Assembly (NCBI GenBank): GCA_017561935.1
Contig: JAFZBE010000048.1
Location: 28,619 to 92,618, forward strand
Direction of reading: 5' to 3'
Source of the DNA: Bacteroidales bacterium
GTDB taxonomy: Bacteria > Bacteroidota > Bacteroidia > Bacteroidales > UBA3663
DNA length: 64,000 nt
Made by a program: the position numbers and the translations under genes. The notes below the pieces were generated by a model that did no database searches, was not told the origin of the DNA, and saw only the letters and a list, made by a program, of their open reading frames with translations. Below are positions 1-7,053 of this stretch, piece after piece; position 1 is the first letter of the stretch, and every line of letters starts with the position of its first letter.

Positions 1-790
1 CCTCGCCAAGCACAGCCTTGACGATGCTGTAGTAAACCACGGCGTCCTCAGGGGTGCGTACACCACCAGCCACCTTGAAACCTACCTTGTTGCCTGTCTG
101 CTCATAGTAAGCCTTAATCATCTTGCACATCACGAGTGCTGCTTCGGGTGTGGCGGCCACGCTGATCTTGCCTGTTGATGTTTTGATGAAGTCAGCTCCC
201 GAATACATGGCCAGTACAGATGCCTTGGCGATGAGTGATGCGCTCTTGAGGGCGCCTGTCTCCAGAATCACCTTGAAGATCTTGTCGCGGCATGCTGCCT
301 TGCACTCCTGAATGGTGTCGCACATGCTCTCGTAGTCACCTTGCAGCATCTGACCCACGTTGATGACGATGTCCACTTCGTCGGCGCCACCAGCTACGGC
401 GAGAGATATTTCTGCCACTTTGATTTCGTCGAATGTCTGGCTTGAGGGGAATCCTCCGGCCACAACGGTGGTATCGACTTCAGACACGTCGAGGTTGGTG
501 GAAACGACTTCTGCAAAGTTCGGATAAACACAGATTGAAGCGACATTGTCGAGCTCGGGATATTTCTCCTCGAAGTCGTTGACGCGCTTGGTGAATTCGG
601 TAATACGTTCCTCGCTGTCGGTGGGGTTGAGACTGGTGAGGTCGATACAGCTGAGGCTGAATTTGAGCACATCGATGGTGTTGTTTGCCTCGAAGTTTTC
701 AGCGATAATCTGTTTCACTTCTTCACTGATCTCCTCGTCGCTGAGGTTCACGTCGTACTTGTTGAGGGTGTCAAGATATTTGTCTGTCAT
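1..790 (-). CDS. deoC: Deoxyribose-phosphate aldolase, C-terminus cut by window edge
   Basis: Class I aldolase that splits 2-deoxyribose-5-phosphate into acetaldehyde and glyceraldehyde-3-phosphate in deoxynucleoside catabolism, in the cytoplasm. About 263 residues are visible from the ATG at 790. Family landmarks are clear: VASICVYPNF near residue 95, the AGGADEVDIVINVG stretch, KVILETGAL, the DFIKTSTGK segment holding the Schiff-base lysine, and KVAGGVRTPEDA close to the window edge. The reading frame is intact and leaves the window before its stop, so only the extreme C-terminus is missing. It is the last visible gene of a minus-strand run after yqeY and dtd. The 40-bp gap to dtd contains one copy of the GGGTTAAGAGGGG spacer motif. 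Confidence 0.95.
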   Translation of the reverse strand, partial: MTDKYLDTLNKYDVNLSDEEISEEVKQIIAENFEANNTIDVLKFSLSCIDLTSLNPTDSEERITEFTKRVNDFEEKYPELDNVASICVYPNFAEVVSTNLDVSEVDTTVVAGGFPSSQTFDEIKVAEISLAVAGGADEVDIVINVGQMLQGDYESMCDTIQECKAACRDKIFKVILETGALKSASLIAKASVLAMYSGADFIKTSTGKISVAATPEAALVMCKMIKAYYEQTGNKVGFKVAGGVRTPEDAVVYYSIVKAVLGE

Positions 791-830
791 AAGAGTGAGG
801 GTTAAGAGGGGTTCTGAAAAGTTCGAAATG

Positions 831-1283
831 TTATTCTTTGTTTTTGGAGTCGATAATAATGGTGACGGGTCCGTCGTTGACCAGTTCGACCTGCATATAG
901 GCGCCAAAGATGCCGGTGGATACAGGCCGACCAAGTCCTTGCTGCATAGTTTGTACAAACTTCTCATAGAGGGGAATGGCAATGTCGCGTCCTGCTGCAC
1001 GGATATAGGCGGGACGGTTTCCCTTGGCGGTGAGAGCATGGAGGGTAAACTGCGAGACGATGCATATCTCGCCGCCGACATCCATCACCGAGCGGTTCAT
1101 CACACCTCGCTCATCATCGAAGATGCGAAGTGCAAGCAGTTTGCGAGCCATCCATTCGATATCCTCAGCAGTGTCGGCAGCCTCGAAGCCTACGAGCACG
1201 AGCAGACCTTGTCCGATGCTGCAGCGCACCTCGCCATCGATGGTCACCGAGGCATGGCTGACGCGTTGGGTGACCGTTCTCAT
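831..1283 (-). CDS. dtd: D-aminoacyl-tRNA deacylase
   Basis: Proofreading enzyme that hydrolyses D-aminoacyl-tRNA, and glycine mischarged on tRNA-Ala, in the cytoplasm. The 150-residue product has the normal family length. It starts MRTVTQRVSHASVTIDG, carries the SQFTLHA motif near residue 80 (family S-Q-F-T-L) and ends with the conserved NDGPVTIIIDSK segment containing the cross-subunit motif region (GPVT; many homologues read NxGPVT). The start ATG overlaps the yqeY stop by 4 bp (ATGA), which indicates translational coupling in a yqeY-dtd-deoC transcription unit. Confidence 0.95.
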   Translation of the reverse strand: MRTVTQRVSHASVTIDGEVRCSIGQGLLVLVGFEAADTAEDIEWMARKLLALRIFDDERGVMNRSVMDVGGEICIVSQFTLHALTAKGNRPAYIRAAGRDIAIPLYEKFVQTMQQGLGRPVSTGIFGAYMQVELVNDGPVTIIIDSKNKE

Positions 1284-1738
1284 CCGAGTTTGCTGAGAAT
1301 GTCCTTCACTGCTGCCGAAATGGCTTTGCCGTCGGCCATGCCGGCGAGTTTGGAGGTGGCGGCCTTCATGACGCGACCCATGTCCTTAGGACTGGTAGCA
1401 CCTATCTCGGCAATGATGGCCCTGATCTTCTCGCCTATTTCTTCAGCCGAGAGAGCCTTGGGAAGGAACTCCTCCATTATCTTGACTTGTGCCAGCTCCT
1501 CATCAGCGAGGTCCTGACGACCTCCTGCGATAAATTGTTCGGCAGCATCCTTGCCCTTCTTCACCATCTTGGCGATGATCTTGAGGGCGTCGCTGTCGGA
1601 TAGTTCGCCATTGGAACCACCTGCGGTCTTGGCTTCGATAAACTCTTTCTTTACATTGCGGAGCGTATCGCGGCGCACTGCATCGCGCTCCTTCATGGCA
1701 TTTTTTATGCCTTCGCTGATTTGCTCAAACAGATCCAT
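1280..1738 (-). CDS. yqeY: GatB/YqeY domain protein
   Basis: Cytoplasmic helical protein of the YqeY family, related to the tRNA-binding tail domain of the GatB amidotransferase subunit; its exact role is not settled. The 152 residues match the family: an N-terminal MDLFEQISEGIKNAMKERDAVRRDTLRNVKKE helix region (shown here in part by its start), a central KKGKDAAEQF segment, and a C-terminal GATSPKDMGRVMKA motif followed by GKAISAAVKDIL. The gene overlaps dtd by 4 bp. A tandem G-rich array lies directly upstream, so any promoter must lie within or beyond that array, or the gene is read through from the lipid cluster. Confidence 0.93.
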   Translation of the reverse strand: MDLFEQISEGIKNAMKERDAVRRDTLRNVKKEFIEAKTAGGSNGELSDSDALKIIAKMVKKGKDAAEQFIAGGRQDLADEELAQVKIMEEFLPKALSAEEIGEKIRAIIAEIGATSPKDMGRVMKAATSKLAGMADGKAISAAVKDILSKLG

Positions 1739-1751
1739 AGTTGTTTTTATT

Positions 1752-1836
1752 GGGGGTTAAGAGGGGTTAAGAGGGGTTAAGAGGGTTAAGAGGGGTTAAG
1801 AGGGGTTAAGAGGGGTTAAGAAGGGTTTGAAGGGTG
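1752..1836 (+). repeat. Tandem TTAAGAGGGG array, copy 1
   Basis: Seven TTAAG cores separated by runs of three to five G, giving a period of 9-10 bp, degrade at the right end into AAGGGTTTGAAGGG. The array fills the whole yqeY upstream gap and runs into the 3' end of the adjacent hotdog gene. There it supplies the last codons (LLNPS) and the TAA stop. The G-rich strand is the template strand for both flanking genes. Several runs of at least three G with 6-nt loops fit the usual G-quadruplex pattern; actual folding is inference. Confidence 0.9.
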
Positions 1837-2183
1837 AGGCGGGCGAAGACGAGGGGACCGTCGGTGAGGGTGGCTTGAAGCTGGGCGGGATTGCCCTGAA
1901 GATGAACGTCAATGCAGGGATGATGCTGGGGTTCGAGAAGGGCGAGGAACTTGAGGTTCGTGATCTGCCTGATCTGCAAGGCGGGGGCGTGGAAATGGTC
2001 TTGCGCCAACTCCTGCACGAGCTGGATGATGCACGCGCCTGGTGTGATGGGGCGACCAGGGAAATGCGACTGATAGATGTCGCTGTCGGGATGAAGCTGG
2101 ATGCTATAGACCACCGGCGCACCTTCCTCGGGGGACGATGCGGGTCGCTCGATGATGTCGTATAAAGTGTGTCGAAGCTCCAT
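1806..2183 (-). CDS. Hotdog-fold 3-hydroxyacyl-ACP dehydratase-like protein
   Basis: Probable small hotdog thioester dehydratase (FabZ or ApeI type) serving the adjacent ketoacyl synthase cluster. The 125-residue protein contains HFPGRPITPGACIIQLVQEL near residues 39-58, which matches the FabZ/FabA-like HFPGxPxxPGxxxxE/Q region with the catalytic histidine. The acidic partner residue is not obvious because the position usually holding Glu reads Gln (IIQLVQE), so activity could be reduced or the partner displaced. The C-terminus LLNPS and the stop come from the neighbouring G-rich repeat, so the ancestral tail was replaced or extended. The gene follows the small membrane protein gene by 3 bp. 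It could instead be a thioesterase or a non-catalytic hotdog partner. Confidence 0.78.
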   Translation of the reverse strand: MELRHTLYDIIERPASSPEEGAPVVYSIQLHPDSDIYQSHFPGRPITPGACIIQLVQELAQDHFHAPALQIRQITNLKFLALLEPQHHPCIDVHLQGNPAQLQATLTDGPLVFARLTLQTLLNPS

Positions 2184-2186
2184 GAT

Positions 2187-2534
2187 TTATCGCGTGACGA
2201 GATAACAACCTGCCATGATGAGCAGCACGCCAATCCATGCCGTGAGGGATATGTGCTCGTCGAAGAGCCATAGGGCGGCAACCATGCCGAAGACGTAGGC
2301 CAGCGAGGACAGCGGATAGGCCTGGCTGAAGGGATAGTTGCGGAGGATATACATCCACAGGATGCCTGCTCCACCGAAACTGATGCCACACGCAAGCCAC
2401 CACCAGTTGGTGAGCTGGCTGGCGAAGAAGCCCGCACTCCACTCGAACGCGCCTGCTGCACGCAGCGCGAACTTGAGCAGGACTTGTCCTGCGGCGAGGA
2501 GGAGGGCTTGGATGATGGCGAGTGGTAGGAGCAT
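2187..2534 (-). CDS. Small EamA/SMR-like four-helix membrane protein
   Basis: A 115-residue inner-membrane protein with four hydrophobic segments (about residues 3-22, 40-62, 70-88 and 95-113). It resembles half-size EamA or SMR transporters such as ArnE/ArnF lipid-carrier flippase subunits: QALLLAAGQVLLKFAL near the start, a central WMYILRNYPFSQAYPLSSL motif (YP-S-A-YP signature of this group) and a C-terminal GVLLIMAGCYLV helix. It lies in the lipid cluster between a repeat-filled spacer and the hotdog gene. A role in moving a lipid-linked or aryl-polyene product is inferred from context only. Such proteins act as dimers, and no second subunit gene is adjacent. Confidence 0.72.
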   Translation of the reverse strand: MLLPLAIIQALLLAAGQVLLKFALRAAGAFEWSAGFFASQLTNWWWLACGISFGGAGILWMYILRNYPFSQAYPLSSLAYVFGMVAALWLFDEHISLTAWIGVLLIMAGCYLVTR

Positions 2535-2537
2535 TAT

Positions 2538-2751
2538 GGGGTTAAGAGGGGTTAAGAGGGGTTAAGAGGGTTAAGAGGGGTTAAGAGGGTTAAGAGGGGT
2601 TAAGAGGGTTAAGAGGGGTTAAGAGGGTTAAGAGGGTAAGAGGGGTTAAGAGGGTTAAGAGGAGGTTATGGGCATACAACCTTTCTTAACTGTTCTTAAC
2701 TGCGAGCAAAGCGAACTCTTAACCATTCTTAACTGCGAGCAAAGCGAGCTC
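2538..2751 (+). repeat. Composite dispersed element A (G-rich array, 18-bp core, GAGCTCGC modules)
   Basis: From left to right: about twelve TTAAGAGGG(G) units (2538-2663), the 18-bp core GGTTATGGGCATACAACC (2664-2681), two TTCTTAAC spacers, and two near-identical 17-bp modules GCGAGCAAAGCGARCTC (2702-2718 and 2735-2751). The same order recurs inverted at 13970-14074, and the core recurs at 17119. The outer module overlaps the 3' end of the fused ketoacyl synthase and encodes its last residues (ELALLAVKNG). The array occupies the entire leader of the small membrane protein gene. No transposase or target-site duplication was seen. Confidence 0.88.
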
Positions 2752-4584
2752 TGAATAAGACGTGAATTCGGCGAGGGGGTGACAGTCGGGAGGAAGGGCA
2801 TCGGCGGTGACGAGGAGGTAGCTGCGATTGTCGAAGGCAGGGATGCTGTCGTGGATGCCGACGAGGGCGCTATGCACGCGGCCCGACTGCATCTGGAGCC
2901 ATGCGTCGAGAAGGGCATGGGGCAGCGAGTCGGACAGCTGCGAATGGGTGTTGTTGTAGCCGTGGTTGTGCGTCTGGATAGCGATGAGCGAACTCATCGT
3001 GTTATGGGTGGATTGCATGAACAACGTGGGCTTGAGGAACGCTTCGCCCTGGCGCATCATGTCGTGGAAGAACGAGATGGCAGAGATGGCACTGCCCCAC
3101 ACCGTGGCTGTTATGATGGCATCGGGAACAAGGTCGGGGTATTGCCGCAAGGTCTCCAACGAACAGCACAGGGTGCGCTTGAGCAGCTTGTCGAAGCGAC
3201 GCGATTCGAGGGGCGCGAGATAGTCGCGGAAGTTGGGATCAACGGAGGGAGCAAGTAAGGTTTGAGCGAGAAGGTAAACCTTTCGCGTAGGGGTTTGAGG
3301 GGAGGCCGCCTGCGGCGGGGTTTGAGGGGTTTGAAGGGTTTGAGGAGTTTGAGGCTCGGTGTAGGGTGAAAGGATGAGCGAACTGTCGTTGCCGCCGAAG
3401 GCGAAGGAGTTGAGGAGAAGACCCCCTCTTCTCCCCCTGCTTAGGGGGATGACCTGCTCGGCTGCATTTGGGAGGACTGGATAATCGTGGTCGATGGGGG
3501 TTTGGAAGTTGAGGTTGACGGGGAGGAAGTGGTGCTGGAGGGCGAGGAGACAGAAGGCGGCTTCGATGCTGCCGCTGGCCGAGGTGGTGTGTCCCGTGAA
3601 GCCCTTGGTGCTGCTGAACGGAGGCAGCACGTCGCCGAAGACGCGATGCAGGGCATTGAGCTCGCTGACGTCGTTGTTGGGCGTGCCTGTGCCGTGACAG
3701 TTGATGTAGGTGATGTCGGAGGGCTGCAAATGCGCATCGTCGAGAGCGCGGCGCATGGCCAGGACGGCTCCCTCGCCATCGGGCGAAGAGGCGGTCTGAT
3801 GATAGGCGTCGCACGCATTGCCGAAGCCGCGCACCACGGCCAGGGGCTTCACGCCACGACGGAGCGCGGATGCCTCGCTTTCGATGACGAGGTAGGCTGC
3901 TCCCTCGCCGAGGTTGATGCCGTTGCGCTGCGCATCGAACGGACGGCAGGGCTGCTGGTCGAGGATCATCAGCGTATTGAACCCATTGAGATGCAGACGC
4001 GACAAGCCTTCGCTGCCTCCTGCCACGACGCGCTCGAAGTGTCCCTGGCGCACCAGCTCGACAGCCATCCCGATGGCATTGGCTGCCGAGGAACAGGCGG
4101 TGGAGATGGTATCGACGAAGGCGAACTGCCCGAAACCCCGCGCGATGTCGAGCGTGGAGGTGCCGCAGTCGTAGTTGTAGTGGACAATCTGCCCGTCGGG
4201 CGTCACCGAGGCTTCGATCTCGGTGCGGTCCATGCCTCCGACTGTCGTTCCGGAGATGAGGGCGGTGCGGGCATAGTCGTCGGGCGTGGTGAGCGCGGCC
4301 TGCTGGAGTGCCTCACGCAGGGCGAGACGTCCGATGAGGGCGGTGCGGCTCTGCGGAGCCTCGGCGTCGGAGGGTACCCCTACCCGCTCCATGAGCTCGT
4401 CGAAACTGAGCTTGACCTCCCCTACCAGCATGTCGCGATGCACCGTCGCGAGGTACTGCACGGGGGCAATACCTGAACGATGTTCACGCAGCGAGGCGAG
4501 TGTCTGCTCTTTGCCGACACCGATGGCGCTCACTACGCCGTAACCGGAGACGATTATGGGGTTAGAAAGGTTCGAAGGGTTCAA
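2719..4584 (-). CDS. Beta-ketoacyl-ACP synthase fused to a chain-length-factor-like half
   Basis: Condensing enzyme of the aryl-polyene-like cluster, acting on ACP-bound chains in the cytoplasm. The 621-residue product has two parts. Residues about 10-408 are a complete FabF-type synthase with nucleophile motif TACSSA, HGTGTPNND and KGFTGHTTSASG histidines, and a NSFAFGGND tail. Residues about 432-621 are a second thiolase-like segment resembling the ketoacyl-synt_2 family (the ApeC or chain-length-factor type), lacking a catalytic cysteine. The linker at 410-431 (PQTPQTLQTPQTPPQ and so on) is encoded by G-rich dispersed repeat DNA. The start is a TTG at 4584, and its first nine residues (NPSNLSNP) are also repeat-derived; no ATG lies nearby. 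In E. coli-type loci the two halves are separate proteins that form a heterodimer (ApeO:ApeC), so this looks like a natural fusion. Confidence 0.88.
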   Translation of the reverse strand: MNPSNLSNPIIVSGYGVVSAIGVGKEQTLASLREHRSGIAPVQYLATVHRDMLVGEVKLSFDELMERVGVPSDAEAPQSRTALIGRLALREALQQAALTTPDDYARTALISGTTVGGMDRTEIEASVTPDGQIVHYNYDCGTSTLDIARGFGQFAFVDTISTACSSAANAIGMAVELVRQGHFERVVAGGSEGLSRLHLNGFNTLMILDQQPCRPFDAQRNGINLGEGAAYLVIESEASALRRGVKPLAVVRGFGNACDAYHQTASSPDGEGAVLAMRRALDDAHLQPSDITYINCHGTGTPNNDVSELNALHRVFGDVLPPFSSTKGFTGHTTSASGSIEAAFCLLALQHHFLPVNLNFQTPIDHDYPVLPNAAEQVIPLSRGRRGGLLLNSFAFGGNDSSLILSPYTEPQTPQTLQTPQTPPQAASPQTPTRKVYLLAQTLLAPSVDPNFRDYLAPLESRRFDKLLKRTLCCSLETLRQYPDLVPDAIITATVWGSAISAISFFHDMMRQGEAFLKPTLFMQSTHNTMSSLIAIQTHNHGYNNTHSQLSDSLPHALLDAWLQMQSGRVHSALVGIHDSIPAFDNRSYLLVTADALPPDCHPLAEFTSYSELALLAVKNG

Positions 4585-4600
4585 GGGGTTTGAGGGGTTT
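4556..4600 (+). repeat. G-rich repeat at ACP-ketoacyl synthase junction
   Basis: A short degenerate run of GGGGTT-purine units (GGTTCGAAGG, GGTTCAAGGGG, TTTGAGGGG) occupies the whole gap between the ACP stop and the synthase. It encodes the synthase N-terminus NPSNLSNP after a TTG start. It is the TTTGAAGGGG variant of the arrays at 1752 and 2538. Confidence 0.8.
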
Positions 4601-4858
4601 TTATCTTGTGCGGTTGGCCTGAATGAATTCGGCCATGGTGCGGATGGACTTGAAGATCTCCTTGCCCTGAGCGGGCGACTGGAGCTTGATGCCGTAGTCC
4701 TTCTCGAGGATCATGATGAGTTCGAGGGCGTCGATGGAGTCGAGCCCGAGGCCTTCGCCGAAGAGTGGGGCATCGGCATCGATATCTGCGGGAGTCAGGT
4801 CTTCGAGGTTCAGGGCCTCGATCACCTGCTGTTTTAGAGTTTCAATTAGTTCGTTCAT
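4601..4858 (-). CDS. Acyl carrier protein of the lipid cluster
   Basis: An 85-residue cytoplasmic acyl carrier protein that holds the growing chain on a phosphopantetheine arm. The attachment motif GLDSIDALEL places the modified serine near residue 41, followed by a normal third-helix region and FKSIRTMAEFI. It is acidic, as usual. It sits between the two ketoacyl synthases and is likely dedicated to them and not the housekeeping AcpP. Activation would need a phosphopantetheinyl transferase; a Sfp-type one is encoded at 53273-53887. Aryl-polyene loci usually encode two ACPs, but only one is visible here. Confidence 0.93.
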   Translation of the reverse strand: MNELIETLKQQVIEALNLEDLTPADIDADAPLFGEGLGLDSIDALELIMILEKDYGIKLQSPAQGKEIFKSIRTMAEFIQANRTR

Positions 4859-4907
4859 TATTTCTAAGTTTTTTTATTCTTGTGAAAATGGATTTGAGAC
4901 GTGGGCT

Positions 4908-6614
4908 TCAATAGCCCGTCTCACAATCCGGAAAATTAATTGAAAGAGAAGCCTCGAAATGATTCTCGTCGGGAGCGTCGAGCCAGCCGACGAGGGCAGA
5001 GGTCGTGGCGGGATCGGCGAAAGCCTGGGCCACGAGCTGGTGCATGAGAGCGTCGTCGCGGCTGGGAAGGGCGAAGTAGCAGGTCTCGCCATGCAGCTGG
5101 TGACGAATGGCAATCTCGCCCGTGACGATGTTGGGCAGCGTATAGACGAAGTCGGCAGGGCTGGGGAAGTAGTTGTCGCCCGGCTGGATGGTCTGCTCGA
5201 AGGCGCGGTCGGCTACCTGTGAGGCGGTGCGTCCAAAGAGCAGGACGGCGCGATGATGGCCGAAGGCCTCGGTCGATGCTTCGCGCTGCATGAGCAGTTC
5301 GGCTGCCATGAACCCGAGACGGGTGAGGATGTCCATCTTGTAGAACTTCGGATAGTCGCCGACATACTGCTTGTAGAGGGCGGTGAGGAGCGCCTTGCCC
5401 GTGGCTCCTGCGGTGGGCAGAGTCTCGCCGCAGAGTGTTGCGCCCTGGGGAGTAATGTGCACCGAAAGCCTCGGCTCCGTAAGTTTTGCCTCAACCCCAC
5501 AGCACACTTGTCTCTTACTATCCCCTAGTAACTCGAACCCCATGGCCGCATTGCAGCCTCCGAAACCGCTCATCAGCTTGATGAACGAGGGTGGCTGGGC
5601 AGCGTCGGACAAGGGTTGATGCCGGCCAACGACCGTGATGGGGCGGCTGGTGCCGAGGGTTTTGAACCCACGCGTGGCGGGTATCCAGCCTTCACGCAAG
5701 GCGTGCATCGTGAGGATGCTTTCGAGGATGCCTGCTGCGCCCATGGTGTGGCCGAAATAGCCCTTGAGCGCCGTGACGGGAACATCGGACAAAGCCGCGC
5801 GATGGATGGCCTTCGACTCCATATCATCATTATAGAGCGTGGCCGTGCCATGCGCCGAGAGGCAAACGGGTCGAGTGACTTCGCGACAGGCGGCTTCGAG
5901 TGCCAGGAAACTGCCTTCGGCTGTGCGCGAAGGGCCGGAGATATGGAAGGCATCGTTGCGCATAAAGCCAGGGAGGGCCTCCCATGTGCCGGATGTGACC
6001 TCGTCGGGGCTACACCTTTTTAATATAATAGTAGCCGCAGCTTCGCCCAGGTTGAGACCATTGCGATCCTCGTCGAACGGACGGCATGGGGCGGGCGACA
6101 TGGCCTTGAACGACTGGAAGCCCGAGACGATGAAGCGTGACTGCACATCGCAGCCCGCGACGATGGCATAGTCGTAGGCTCCCATGTCGAGCAGACGACG
6201 CGCCACGATGAGCGCCGAGAGGCCGCTGATGCAGGCATTGCTCACGGTGAAGGACGCAAGGCTTTCGACAAGGGGCAGAGCGGGACGGATGCGCTCGACG
6301 ATGCGCGAAGCTGTCACGGCGAAAGACACGCCCTCGGGACCGGTGGTCTGCCCCTTGGTGGAGCTGAGCACCAGCACCACGCGCCCCGCAACGTCGGTCG
6401 AGGCCAGGCAGCGCAGGATGGAGGCGGCGACCAATGCTTCGAAGGTGGGACGTTCGCCCTGGCCATCGGCGAAGAGCGAGGCCACAAACGGCTCGGGGAT
6501 GTCCCACAGACGATGTTCCCGAAGACAGGCGCGGGAGTCGCGCACCGCCTGCAGGTTCTCGGACGTGGTGGCCCCGAGGGGGGAGAGTATGTTGTCGGCA
6601 ATGACTGTTACCAT
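4908..6614 (-). CDS. Beta-ketoacyl-ACP synthase with C-terminal thiolase-like extension
   Basis: Second condensing enzyme of the cluster, 568 residues from the ATG at 6614, which lies 4 bp after the dehydratase stop; an upstream ATG at 6638 would overlap that gene. Residues about 1-355 form a full synthase with NACISG (active cysteine), SAHGTATLYNDD and LKGYFGHTMGAAG histidine motifs, and the GFGGCNAAMG glycine loop. The remaining about 200 residues form a separate segment with YPKFYKMD, RLGFMAAELLM and FVYTLPNIVTGEIAIRHQ. This resembles the small ketoacyl-synthase-like proteins found beside synthases in Bacteroidetes flexirubin or aryl-polyene loci. It has no obvious catalytic triad of its own. 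Both synthases in this cluster therefore carry a C-terminal half-domain, though this one lacks a repeat-built linker. Confidence 0.86.
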   Translation of the reverse strand: MVTVIADNILSPLGATTSENLQAVRDSRACLREHRLWDIPEPFVASLFADGQGERPTFEALVAASILRCLASTDVAGRVVLVLSSTKGQTTGPEGVSFAVTASRIVERIRPALPLVESLASFTVSNACISGLSALIVARRLLDMGAYDYAIVAGCDVQSRFIVSGFQSFKAMSPAPCRPFDEDRNGLNLGEAAATIILKRCSPDEVTSGTWEALPGFMRNDAFHISGPSRTAEGSFLALEAACREVTRPVCLSAHGTATLYNDDMESKAIHRAALSDVPVTALKGYFGHTMGAAGILESILTMHALREGWIPATRGFKTLGTSRPITVVGRHQPLSDAAQPPSFIKLMSGFGGCNAAMGFELLGDSKRQVCCGVEAKLTEPRLSVHITPQGATLCGETLPTAGATGKALLTALYKQYVGDYPKFYKMDILTRLGFMAAELLMQREASTEAFGHHRAVLLFGRTASQVADRAFEQTIQPGDNYFPSPADFVYTLPNIVTGEIAIRHQLHGETCYFALPSRDDALMHQLVAQAFADPATTSALVGWLDAPDENHFEASLSINFPDCETGY

Positions 6615-6618
6615 ACGT

Positions 6619-7053
6619 TCATGCTTCGCTAAGGGCAATCTTCATCTCGCCTTCGGCAATGAGTTCGTCGTGACGGGTGCGGACAACGGCATGGACCAAC
6701 GTGAGGCCAAAGGCTTCGCCCAGCACTTCGATGCGCGTGAACAGCTCCTCTCCCACCGACGGATGACGCATGACGTCGAGGCGACGGATGGCTCCGATGT
6801 AGCCGATGGCGATGGGGCGATGGAGGATGTACTTGTTGTAGTAGCCGATGCGGGCGGCGCACGTCTGGGCGATGTGTTCGACAATACCTGCCGTCTGAAG
6901 CACGTCGGACAGGATGATGTTGTCGGGACGGATGAGCAGCTCGGACTCGGAGGCGGCAGTGTCGTAGGACAACAGTCGATCGACCATCAGCATGGGCGGC
7001 CGCTGTGGGATGATGTCCCAGACAGGGAGGTTCGAAGGGTTCAAATTGCTCAT
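6619..7053 (-). CDS. Hotdog-fold hydroxyacyl-ACP dehydratase (ApeP-like)
   Basis: A 144-residue predicted beta-hydroxyacyl-ACP dehydratase removing water during polyene chain building. The recognisable core starts VWDIIPQRPPMLMVDRLL (FabZ/FabA-like hotdog opening), followed by GIVEHIAQTCAARIGY with the probable acidic catalytic residue and IGYIGAIRRLDV. The start at 7053 overlaps the acyltransferase stop by 4 bp (ATGA), which argues against a longer reading frame that begins inside the acyltransferase. The first seven residues after Met (SNLNPSN) come from a short TTCGAAGGGTTCAAA repeat, as in the first synthase. It differs from the 1806-2183 hotdog protein, so the cluster encodes two. Confidence 0.85.
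   Translation of the reverse strand: MSNLNPSNLPVWDIIPQRPPMLMVDRLLSYDTAASESELLIRPDNIILSDVLQTAGIVEHIAQTCAARIGYYNKYILHRPIAIGYIGAIRRLDVMRHPSVGEELFTRIEVLGEAFGLTLVHAVVRTRHDELIAEGEMKIALSEA

Noticed and set aside
2655..2918. Small frames ending GCMPITSS or similar at the composite repeats (also near 13809-14033 and 16984-17169)
   Set aside because: The shared peptide comes from the 18-bp core read in one frame; the rest is antisense to real genes.
3487..4476. Long plus-strand open frame opposite the fused synthase
   Set aside because: It is antisense to a gene with clear catalytic motifs, has low-complexity Gly/Glu/Val composition and no family signature. The GC-rich third positions of the true gene keep it open.
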